64,000 nt of DNA from positions 7,626,001 to 7,690,000 of the forward strand of contig OY727102.1 of the NCBI GenBank assembly GCA_963402885.1, read 5' to 3'. Shown here piece after piece: positions 55,001-64,000 of this stretch. Origin of the DNA: Antedon bifida (taxonomy: Eukaryota > Echinodermata > Crinoidea > Comatulida > Antedonidae). The number at the start of each line of letters is the position of its first letter. Position 1 is the first letter of the stretch. Under the pieces are notes generated by a model. It saw only the letters and a program-made list of their open reading frames with translations, ran no database searches and had not been told where the DNA came from. Position numbers and translations under genes: made by a program.

Positions 55001-56435
55001 GGAGCGCAATTGTAGGAAGTCCACACCAACTCAGCCCCACCAAGGTTGGGGCTGAGTTGAGGCGATTTTGAAAAAATAACAAATCTAGATGGTCGGAAAT
55101 GGCACTTATTATAAATGTATTAAAAATTGATATTTTAAATATGAAAACTGAGGTACTAGTACTAGTGATAAAAGTACTTTGACAAATTATTTAAAAAACC
55201 AAATTATATTAAGAATAAAATTCGGAACTATTTACGGACATTGATTTTGTTATACACAAAGTAAAAAATACTTGTCTTGTATTTATAACAATCCCTACAC
55301 ACAAAATACAGCATAAAACACAGACTCCTTCCTTTAATAAGGTTATACTCCGATATTATTTATTCATTTATTCAATATATCGTAATCGCAGCACAAGGCT
55401 GAATTAAAACAATATTAACATGTTAATGTACACATCAAAAGGACAAAAATCTAAAAATTTACAAATATAAAAATATAGGCCTAAAGGTGCAAATTCAAAA
55501 ATCTATAAAAAATATACAAAATTGAAAATTTACAAAAGCAGTACACAAACACGCGAGGAGAAATTGCACATGACGTCCAAAAAAACAGGAATCATTTGTC
55601 ATTAAAGCCTGTTTTCCTGTCGACGTTATCGTTAACAATAATCGGCAATCTTCAACGTTAACATTAAAATGTCACCCGATTCTCGTACTGTTCATGTCTA
55701 ACAACAAGAAACTGCTGTGCTGTTCCATGTCAAGCGACCATAACAGGCCCATCCATATCACGCATGTGTCACTGTTGCATGTCCCAGTACTGTACTACTG
55801 TAAAACTTCATTCATCTAATGTGAAATTGTCCGCCGGCAACCAGACTGAATGCCAATTGATATTATTGATTGTCACCATTATCATTTTTGTAAATATATT
55901 GTAATATCAGTTGCATGGACATTTCATTTACAATTTAATTAAATGCATTATTATATTTTTGTTCTTGCCTGACATATTATTTATTATCTATTAATTTTTT
56001 ATTGACAGATTAAAAGTGATATTTTATTTTTAAAATCGCGTATCAAAAGGTCATCTTTTGACATAAATTAAAAATAATACTTACGTATAAACTATTTAAA
56101 TTAAGTATAAAAAATATCAAGTGATGCATTATCCTGCCTATAATATTATATAAGCTTAGTTATATTAAAACTAAATTATATAGTAGATACTGTATATTAT
56201 ATCGATGTAAAACTGTGTTAACAAGTTGTCGCGCCTGCTGGCCAACCAGCTACCACATATTACGTACGTGCTGTGTGCACCTAGACCAATTGCTGAATTG
56301 AATCGGTCTGGTCAATTCGTCCCTCATTCGTATGAATGTTGTTAGTTAGGATCTATCTGGTTGATCAATTCCCACTTGGTTGTCTTTGTCCCTTAAAATT
56401 CTATTAGATGTACATTAAATATTGAATAAACTTAC
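55001..56435. other. Intergenic or first-intron sequence
   Basis: A hairpin CTCAGCCCCACC / GGTTGGGGCTGAG lies at 55033-55060. Otherwise AT-rich with no gene seen. Confidence 0.4.
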
Positions 56436-56560
56436 CATCTAGTAGTAGGTTATGATAGGCCTCTAGAATCCCCTCTAGGTAGTCTACTAGCCTAGCCTAG
56501 TACTACTATACTACTACTCTAGGCCTTGTTGTACTAGACCCTCTAGCCTACCACCACATA
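56436..56560 (-). other. Candidate noncoding first exon of the DED/LRR gene
   Basis: On the minus strand a consensus donor ATG|GTAAGT lies at 56435, 2.4 kb upstream of the acceptor at 54029 that precedes the first coding exon by 13 bases. That acceptor implies at least one upstream noncoding exon. The 5' limit is arbitrary. Confidence 0.3.
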
Positions 56561-57323
56561 GGCCCTATGCCATAGCCTCAAGAAGGTTAGTAGGAAGGAT
56601 GCTGGTCAACCCGTATCCAAACCAACCCGTACCCATGCCAACTCGTACCCAAATTGGTCAATTTGTACTCACTTCGGCTAACCCGTAGTGTACCCATGCA
56701 AACCCGTACTACCTAATTATTTGGCTTACTCGTAACAGATCCTATTAAACCTATGCCTAGTGGGATAGTCGGTTGTCAAACTATTAATCGGGTTCACAGA
56801 TGATGAGGGTCATTTCAAGACGATCAGGACAAACTAATGTACTTTTAGGACGTTTGGGCCGCAAATTTGTTTTTTTTAATGGGAAAAGACAATCAGTGAT
56901 CGGTTCATTCATAATAACAACATTTTATAAAACAGATGAATTTGTACTACTGTATTAAACAAATTTGCACATTTTTTTCCCCTCAGTTTTGAAAAATAGG
57001 TCAAATGATGTTCTACGTAACGATGTACTCAACTAAATTGAAGATTGCAAATGTAAAATTAGGTAAAAAATGAATTTTGCTACTCGGAGACAGCGACGAT
57101 TAACAAACTCATAGAATACTAAATAAAGATGCATACAACATAAGTTCTGGCTTAAATAGTTTATTAGTAAATGAACATTCGCCCATGTAAAACTGCACAT
57201 AAAAGTCATAAGCAAATATAAGTTATATATAGCAATAATTTTCCAATTCTAAGTAAGCACAACAGGGATGCTCAGAGAAAAATAGCCCTTATTAAGTGTC
57301 TAAATATTGGGCGGGAGGGAGGG

Positions 57324-57441
57324 AAATTTGTCTTCAACTTAAAGTGATCGTGTTAACAGAGAGCGTGCTTGATCAAAGAGGTCGAAAACCCGCCCTCTCC
57401 GTTCTCAAAATAGAATTGTGTTCACAACCCAATTCTTGATT
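57324..57441 (-). repeat. Split direct repeat A2
   Basis: 118 bp identical by eye to A1 (60428-60545, offset 3104). A 209-bp spacer separates it from B2. Confidence 0.85.
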
Positions 57442-57480
57442 TTTGCTACTCGGAGACAGCGACGATTAACAAACTCATAG
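57441..57480 (-). repeat. Split direct repeat B1, overlapping ORF1 stop
   Basis: Identical to B2 at 57075-57114. Its minus-strand sequence encodes the last codons of ORF1 (MSLLIVAVSE, stop at 57446), and it joins repeat A2 directly. Confidence 0.8.
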
Positions 57481-58613
57481 TGTGTCGTGATTGATTTGTA
57501 TCTCGTTTGCACAGGAAATATGGGTGTGGCCTGTCTTCGGAGCATTTAAAGCATTTATGAGAGAACTTACAGCGGTATGGTTGTAAGCACTTTCGCGCTG
57601 GGGTGTGGTATGCTTGGCAGTATCCGAGTGGTATTTGGGAATCGGTGGTCTTCCTGTTGAAAGGTGGGGTGTTAAAGCCCCGAAAATGACTTTGTGGGCG
57701 ATAGCGTTGTAGCATTGTGAATAAGGTCGCCCCGTACTGTGGCCCATGAGCATTTGGTATGTTCTCTAGCTCTCCGAAAAGCCTCATCGTATGACCGCCA
57801 ATTTTGTGCGTTGTTTCGCATCATGATTTGAATTTGCTTTGCGTAAGTGAAAATGTCTTGCATATCTGTAGGGTGATAGCTTAGGTGTATGGTGGCGAAG
57901 TCGTAAAATGCCATGGACCATTCATGTTCGGACAAGAATCGTTTTTTCTTTTTTGGCACCATTTCAAGGCCCCCGTTGAACTGTAACGCGAATGTATCGC
58001 TATCGTCTGGGTTAACGATATCTGAAAATTCAACATATTTTTGGTCTTTAATTTTTATTTTTAATTTGTCGGGGACCAAAGCTCCGGCCTTAATTCCCCC
58101 GGTATACCGGAGGGGGTTTTGAGCTGCATCTCCTTCAACAATAGTATATGGAATAAATGTGTCTTTAGCTGGTGTGGCAATAGTGTCTGGTGCTTGAGTG
58201 AGTGGCATGGCAATATCTGATATATTAGGCCTACTTGGTGTTGTGTCGTCGAAGAACCGAGTGCTGTTTAGTTCTCCGTCGTTAGCTATTGTAGTAGTGG
58301 TATCGGATATGTCTATATTAGACTCCCCACACTTACTCAAATTAGTTACTACCTCGGCCAATCCAGAAATCATGTGCTCCATTTTTTCCAGCCTTTCCGA
58401 GACCTCGGCGGAAACCGCCGAAACGTTACTTGTGTCAGTATTAGCTGTAGGCCTACTGGTAGAAGCAGTGGTAGGGAGCTTTTTCTTCTTAGCTAGTTGT
58501 TTAGGTGTAGTTTGTGCTTTCCTTTTTGGTGCACCAGAAGCCCCAGAAGTGCTGTTGGATTGTTTGGGTGCTGTTTGTTGTTTCTGTGTCTTACGTGCTG
58601 TCCGTTTAGCCAT
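57446..58613 (-). pseudogene. ORF1 (gag-like) of the Ngaro/DIRS-like element, frameshifted
   Basis: Starts MAKRTARKTQKQQTAPKQSN, a basic, low-complexity N terminus. A coiled-coil-like helix follows (VSERLEKMEHMISGLAEVV), then a conserved globular part (DKLKIKIKDQKYVEFSDIV; SEHEWSMAFYDFATIHLSYH; NNAQNWRSYDEAFRRAREH) and a terminal Cys/His cluster (GYCQAYH, CKFSHKCFKC, HPYFLC). This layout matches the gag-like ORF1 of DIRS/Ngaro elements as I recall it. The globular part and the Cys/His cluster are in different frames. The break falls near a GGGG run at about 57680, so the copy is interrupted by a small indel. It ends inside repeat B1. Confidence 0.65.
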
Positions 58614-58863
58614 TATGAACCCCTAGCAGAAATCGGTATAAGAAGACAATACAACAAAATGTTAATAATGTTTACCAAACGTAGTGTGTATTGCCGTTCG
58701 ATATAATTTTTATAGGTATTATACATATGTATAATGGAGCTAGGCTGAATTCAAACTTCAGTTCGTAGACGTTAATATAGAAAGTTAGCTTATATTTTTT
58801 TTTACTAAGAAGTGGAAGTGTGTATATATTAATATATATATAAAATAACATATATTATTAAAA

Positions 58864-58888
58864 CTAGAATTTAACTCGTCACTTTGAC
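58864..58888 (-). mobile_element. Remnant of a Helitron-like 3' end
   Basis: CTAGAATTTAACTCGTCACT and the following TTGAC match the array's terminal sequence, but the second hairpin arm is lost. It lies within the 5' region of the Ngaro-like element. Confidence 0.5.
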
Positions 58889-59154
58889 CTAATGTATATA
58901 AATGAAATAAATAGGCAACAGTGTCCTTAGTAAATATATCACACAGTAGGGAAAACTGGATACTGGAAGTTTTAATATCTGATTACTAAGGCGAAAATGC
59001 TAGTCTGTTATCGCCCGATATACCATACCAATGTGTAATGTGGTTTGCGGTTACTATGGTGCCTGTCAGTTAAAGCACGCCTGATTTCAGTATAAATCGT
59101 ACTCTTTGGCCCGAACCTGATACAGTACTGTTAAAAGAGCTTTTATCACAAAAA

Positions 59155-60064
59155 TGTTTGTGTCGTTAATATCTCCCTACGAGTGGATTTTTGAATGGGC
59201 CTTGTCATCGACTAAGGCGAAAGTAAATGTGCGAGTCATTATCGCACGACATATAAAATTCATGTGCGAGTCGTTAATCGCACGACATACAAGAGAATTT
59301 ATGTATGTGCCTTGTCTTCGACTAAGGCGAAAGTAAATGTGCGAGTCATTATCGCACGACATATAAAATTCATGTGCGAGTCGTTAATCGCACGACATAC
59401 AAGAGAATTTATGTATGTGCCTTGTCTTCGACTAAGGCAAAAGTAAATGTGCGAGTCATTATCGCACGACATATAAAATTCATGTGCGAGTCGTTAATCG
59501 CACAACATACAAGAGAATTTATGTATGTGCCTTGTCTTCGACTAAGGCGAAAGTAAATGTGCGAGTCATTATCGCACGACATATAAAATTCATGTGCGAG
59601 TCGTTAATCGCACGACATACAAGAGGATTTATGTATGTACCTTGTCTTCGACTAAGGCGAAAGTAAATGTGCGAGTCATTATCGCACGACATATAAAATT
59701 CATGTGCGAGTCGTTAATCGCACGACATATAAGAGGATTTATGTATGGGCCTTGTCTTTGACTAAGGCGAAAGTAAATGTGCGAGTCATTATCGCACAAC
59801 ATATAAAATTCATGTGCGAGTCGTTAATCGCACAACATATAAGAGGATTTATGTATGGGCCTTGTCTTCGACTAAGGCGAAAGTAAATGTGCGAGTCATT
59901 ATCGCACGACATATAAAATTCATGTGCGAGTCGTTAATCGCACGACATACAAGAGGATTTATGTATGGGCCTTGTCTTCGACTAAGGCGAAAGTAAATGT
60001 GCGAGTCATTATCGTACGACATATACGATTCATGTGCGAGTCAATCATCGCACGACATATAAGA
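59155..60064. repeat. 110-bp tandem array (about 8 copies) with paired hairpin sub-units
   Basis: The period is exactly 110 bp (59264, 59374, 59484, 59594, 59704, 59814, 59924). Each unit contains two related hairpin-forming segments, TGCGAGTCATTATCGCA and TGCGAGTCGTTAATCGCA, and a CTTGTCTTCGACTAAGGCGA segment. The 60-codon open frames here are repeat artefacts. Confidence 0.9.
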
Positions 60065-60427
60065 GAATAATTATGTGTATAAGTATACAGAAATATATAT
60101 ATATATATATATAATATATATAATGTTATATGTATAAAGTCAGCAAAAAAAAAAAAAACGTGTGTTAAATCACAATGGCGACCGAACATTAGTACAGTTG
60201 GCCCTCGTGTAAACTGGAATCACACCAGTCCGGACACACCCTAAAATGCACTCACGTTACCACACATACAGTACATAGGTAGACTTTCCATAACGGAAAG
60301 GGCTGTATTTGTAGTCGTGGAAATTATGAGTAACTGAGTTGTGTCGCATAAGGTGCCGGATTGTTAGAAAACTTACTTGTAAAAAAGTTGTCGTGTTAGG
60401 ATGGAAATCGGTGATGGAAAAATAAGA

Positions 60428-60545
60428 AAATTTGTCTTCAACTTAAAGTGATCGTGTTAACAGAGAGCGTGCTTGATCAAAGAGGTCGAAAACCCGCCCT
60501 CTCCGTTCTCAAAATAGAATTGTGTTCACAACCCAATTCTTGATT
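60428..60545 (-). repeat. Split direct repeat A1 (5' end of the Ngaro-like element)
   Basis: Outer boundary where identity with A2 stops (60545/60546). Followed outward by an ATT-rich stretch. Confidence 0.8.
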
Positions 60546-60746
60546 ATTATTATTATAACGATAAACTTAAGTTTTATATCTCTTTATTATCCATGGCATG
60601 TCAAAAAGTAGGTATAAGAACTCAATATAAAACAGTTGATCATGGAATATTGGTTATTTAAAATATTGAAAAAGATTTTCAAACCAGAATATAAAACAAC
60701 CAAGCCCAGCTAAACATTAGAACTATCAGACCCAACGGTAAGACTA

Positions 60747-63404
60747 TTGTGCCCAACGCCTATGACTGACCCAAAACTGAAGATGATGGGCCGGCGGGCC
60801 CACATTTCATGTGGTGCAGATTTTAATAATGTACATTTTTTTCGATGTTTGGACTGTGGTCCAAAAGTATATTTCAGCCAGTCATGTCTGCTGGTAACAC
60901 ACCGGCAGAAAATTCTTCATGTTCTTGAAATTTGTAAAGTAAGTAAAAATCATTCACAAGTTATGACAGTTTTACTGTTTTTCCCCACTGTCCAGGTTTA
61001 CACTTGCCAAACTTTCGTGTTGGCTGATGTCTGATGTCAACTATCTTGTTTAATTATAAGCTAGCAAATTTGATTCACATAATCTGACCGTATATTTTTG
61101 ATTTAATATTTAAATGTATGAAACATTTGTTAGACCTACCAACTTACTTGCTGCTAAGGCTTTCTGCTAAACCTTTTGAGGTTACAGTTATGTTTAACAC
61201 GCTAAAAATACACAGATTACGTGTAATGAAAATCTGAAAAAAGGTAATCTGAAAAAAAGGCTAGTAGAAGAATCATAAATTTAGCCGATACCGTGTTGAT
61301 GTGTTCTCAGGCTATAGTTTGACCTCTTGTTAAACAGTAATTATTGACAGTTAATATATGGTAGGGTTGATGTGTAGTTTTTAAAACAAATCGCGGGAAG
61401 GCTTTATTGAATTTGCGTCTTATAAAATACTGTATTGTTATGAATATTATACAAGCATAGGCCTAGGCCTAGTGAGTATAAAATTTCGCTAAAATGCTTT
61501 GAAAACTAGGCAGGCTATGGCTGCTAAGCTAGCCCCCCAATAAGCTAGCCCTAGCCAAATAATAATTTTAATACTAAGCAAAATATGTTGGTTAAAACTT
61601 AGCATTATGGTTTTGCTACAATTAGTAAGTGTAGAAAAACTTATGGACGAGAAACGCTCCATTATGAAAATCAAAATGGCGAAATGCTAAGCTTGAAATC
61701 ATGAAATTGCAAAAACTTAGTGCCATGAAAATAAAAGATTTTACAGTATATCATTGTAACTGTACACTGAGTTTTATTTTATATTAGTACAGTGCCAGTA
61801 CAACTTTTTGTACATGCCATGTAACTAACAAAATGATTAGATGGTTTGTCAACAAGCTATAAATTGCTGGGTTTTTAATACTAGTTGCATTGTCAGTACA
61901 ACTTGTTGAAGATAAAATACTAGCTCTAAAATACTAGTCTACTAGCTGTCTATTTTAGACTTCATAGTTTACACATGTCTTAATTAGGCATTATCATTTT
62001 GTTTCTGTCCACAGTTTGTTCCTATTGAACTTGCAGCATTTCCAGAGAAATATCATGAGGATGTTGATATTAAAAGTAAGTTGTGATTTTACTAAACAGC
62101 CATGTACAGCCCAATTTGCCTCTATTCACTGTTTGTGCTTTGTAGTTTTATATTAGTTGCATTGCCAGTACAACTTGATGTTGGCCTACATAGCATATCA
62201 ACTAACATAATATCATTAGATGATTTGTCTACTAGCTGTCTATTTTAACTTAATAATTTAACAATCGACCTATAAATTAATCTAATTTATAGGTCCATGA
62301 TTTAACTATGAAATATGTCCTAATCAGTCATTGCGCTTCTATCCACAGGTTGTCATGTATGCTATTGGACTTGCAAAATTTTCCCATAGAAATGTCATGA
62401 GGATGTTGATATTGTGCACATTAAAAGTAAGTTATGAGTCTACAGCACAGTCTAGTTTAAAGCCAAATTTGCACTTATTCACTTTGTGGTATTGTGCACA
62501 GTCAGGTAGACAGCCCAATTTGCCTCTATTCAATGTTTGTGCTGTGTAGTTGTATTTAATCCTTTTTGGTTTTTTTCAATGTAATTAATAAAGAACCTAC
62601 TTATGTTTTAGACCTGATTTGTTGCAATAAGGATATTTCTAATAGTGTTAATTGTAATGATGACATTTTTAATTCTTATCATTCTTCTTGCTCATCTTAA
62701 GTCCAAAGAAAAATTCTTAAATTCAAGAAGAAGTATCTTACTGATTCTGTATTACTGCTCGTGCAAATTTCAAAAAACTTTGTAGGAGCAAGTACTACTC
62801 TTACTTACAAGCACTTGCTAATGAAATGAAAAATAACAACAACAAATTTTGGTCTTGGATGAAGAAGTCTTATAAATCTAATTACTTTTAACCAACAGCC
62901 TTAAATCTTGGAGGTACTTCTGTTTTTAAGCTGAGATGCTTAACAAAAGGCTGATATGCTTAACAATTATTTTCAATCAATCTTTAAAGCTACAGTAGTG
63001 GTCCATATGAAATATCATGAGGATGAGGATATTTTTGTCTACAATTTAAGTCTACAATACAGCCTAGTACAAAGCCAGATTTTTCCCTATCCACTGTTTG
63101 TGTTAATGTGTAGTTACACTTGTATTCATTTCTGTGTTTTTATTTAGTTGCAATGGCAACATTGTACATGGCATATTATTTTACACAATTTAATAGTTGG
63201 TTTGTTTAACATTAACATTTTTACTCATCCTTATATGTTGTATGTTATTAATGTGTTGTTTCGGTGATCATGTAATTACAGTTGTATTTATTGTTACAGG
63301 ATACAATACAGGATCGTGTGAATACATAAACAGACATATGAAGAAATAGGGTTTGAGGATGAAATGACACTGTTAGGACCATCACCTGTCCAAGACAGAA
63401 TTTA
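60747..63404 (+). CDS. KDZ-transposase-like Cys-cluster gene or remnant (spliced)
   Basis: The first exon (ATG 60747 to donor AAA|GTAAGT at 60938) encodes CGADFNNVHFFRCLDCGP, YFSQSCLLVTHRQKILHVLE and ICK, a CxxCGP...C...H...H cysteine cluster like those at the N terminus of KDZ (Kyakuja-Dileera-Zisupton) transposases. Exon 62015-62075 (acceptor TCTGTCCACAG, donor A|GTAAGT) continues with FVPIELAAFPEKYHEDVDIK, fitting the H..E.W...F.PI.L pattern. A terminal exon may start at 63300 (TTGTTACAG, phase 1) with YNTGSCEYINRHMKK then a stop, and AATAAA lies at 63445. The catalytic DDE core is missing, so this is a truncated transposon or a small derived gene. Confidence 0.45.
62015..62075 (+). CDS. 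Small exon, copy 1
   Basis: 61 nt, phase 0 to phase 1, flanked by consensus splice sites. It follows the Cys-cluster exon in frame. Confidence 0.5.
62349..62426 (+). pseudogene. Diverged duplicate of the small exon, copy 2
   Basis: It has the same acceptor (TATCCACAG) and donor (AAAA|GTAAGT) context and the shared ATGAGGATGTTGATATT. The start has diverged and an insertion GTGCAC is present. Flanking intron motifs (TTAGTTGCATTGCCAGTACA and TTGTCTACTAGCTGTC) also recur at 61860-61960 and 62155-62250. Confidence 0.5.
62640..62985 (+). pseudogene. LINE endonuclease-RT linker fragment
   Basis: The frame reads RSKYYSYLQALANEMKNNNN, KFWSWMKKSYKS and a TAA stop, then ALNLGGTSVF and MLNNYFQSIF. KFW(S)W/F...N.YF.S(I/V)F is the characteristic linker of LINE ORF2 between endonuclease and RT. 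Confidence 0.6.
63000..63145 (+). pseudogene. Third, degenerate copy of the small exon and flank
   Basis: GAAATATCATGAGGATGAGG and the downstream TACAGCCTAGTACAAAGCCA align with the sequence after copies 1 and 2. The LINE fragment lies just upstream and appears to have disrupted this copy. Confidence 0.4.
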
Positions 63405-63444
63405 GCACCTAAAAATATTCCTTAATTATGAAAAAGCATTATCA

Positions 63445-63450
63445 AATAAA
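63445..63450 (+). promoter_or_regulatory. Candidate polyadenylation signal
   Basis: AATAAA 41 bases past the in-frame TAG at 63402-63404. Further AATAAA motifs follow near 63517 and 63623. Confidence 0.35.
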
Positions 63451-64000
63451 CATTTAAAAATATCAAATAATTTTAGTTGTATGTGATATTTTAGTGTGAC
63501 AAAGAAATTACTGTTAATAAAAGATGTTTTAGAAATTTATAGTACAAATTAGTATTTTGTTTTATTTAACAGTACAATAAATTACATGTCTTGTTGTTAC
63601 TATTGGTTTATATGGTATTGCAATAAAATGTATACATACAACACTCCTAATTTCCTAGTTTCTTCTTGAGAGTATATTTTGCAACAGAGCATTATTAAAG
63701 GCCTACTTTTAGTAATGTTCACTTTGTTCATAATACACATGTACCAATTGATGGAAGTTGCACATATTATGCGAAATAATAATTGTTATAATAATCATTA
63801 TTAGTCATGTTACTGTTAAATATTCCACTAAAAGGCTGAAATGAAGAAATTTAGTTCATGAAAAATGACGTGAAGTGACGTCATCATAATGGCCACTCGA
63901 ATATTCATTCATTCATATTCACATTTATTTCAACAAATGAGTTCCACCCACTTTTTTTTTCTTAAGTGCCCTTTTCACACAGAGACCATCAGCGAAATTG
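63451..64000. other. Intergenic sequence
   Basis: AT-rich with no gene seen. One CRE-type palindrome TGACGTCA lies near 63876. Confidence 0.4.

Larger units (their letters stand above)
57075..60545 (-). mobile_element. Ngaro/DIRS-like tyrosine-recombinase retroelement, internally deleted
   Basis: Two direct repeats are split around the coding region. Repeat A (118 bp) occurs at 60428-60545 and 57324-57441, repeat B (40 bp) at 57441-57480 and 57075-57114, all identical by eye. Read on the minus strand the order is A1 - ORF1 - B1/A2 (abutting) - B2, the split-direct-repeat layout of Ngaro/PAT-type elements. Only a gag-like ORF1 remains. RT, RNase H and tyrosine recombinase are missing, so it would need helper proteins. 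A 110-bp array lies between A1 and ORF1. Confidence 0.75.

Noticed and set aside
59154..59996. Seven overlapping 60-codon plus-strand frames
   Set aside because: Each is one period of the 110-bp array, with no initiation context or domain.

Overview
This is a eukaryotic, AT-rich window with small exons bounded by GT-AG splice signals and a very heavy load of transposable elements. The mix of death-effector-like domains, TRADD-N-like domains, NLR-type leucine-rich repeats, a tyrosine-recombinase (Ngaro/DIRS) retroelement, Helitron-like elements and frequent TAGGCCTA-type words suggests a marine invertebrate deuterostome. An echinoderm is my best guess, but that is inference and no single feature proves it. 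No bacterial genes, rRNA or CRISPR are present.

The backbone of the window is one minus-strand gene of about 52 kb (54028 down to 2057). I assemble 16 coding exons by eye. Every internal exon has a length divisible by three and phase-1 splice sites at both ends, and the summed coding length is 7455 nt, an exact multiple of three (2484 residues plus stop). In order the product has a paired DED-like exon, a TRADD-N-like exon, short charged linker exons, a second TRADD-N-like exon, more linkers, a second paired DED-like exon, a duplicated basic linker exon, and one giant 3' exon with 24 units of a 59-residue double leucine-rich repeat. I see no NACHT/P-loop exon, so it looks like a NACHT-less relative of NLR immune or cell-death receptors.

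The introns are packed with mobile DNA. From 7239 to 23106 there is a head-to-tail array of nine closely related 1.5 kb units plus one divergent unit, each with a Helitron-like 3' end (hairpin then CTAG) on the minus strand. A related solo copy lies on the plus strand at 32232-33716. Next come a Tc1/mariner-like fold-back element with inverted 21-bp arrays (23782-25435), a palindromic element with a 9-bp target duplication (26500-27125), a duplicated C-rich repeat (27766-28867), small MITEs, a young non-autonomous LTR retrotransposon (37235-41245) and a 6.5 kb long-inverted-repeat element with 20-bp arrays in both arms and spliced-looking material inside (43333-49875). LINE and SINE fragments are scattered between them.

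Upstream of the gene (54029-64000) lie hAT-type fragments, a possible noncoding first exon, a Ngaro-like element with the diagnostic A1...B1-A2...B2 split direct repeats (57075-60545), and a plus-strand gene or transposon remnant (60747-63404). The remnant has a KDZ-type cysteine cluster and a repeated small exon.
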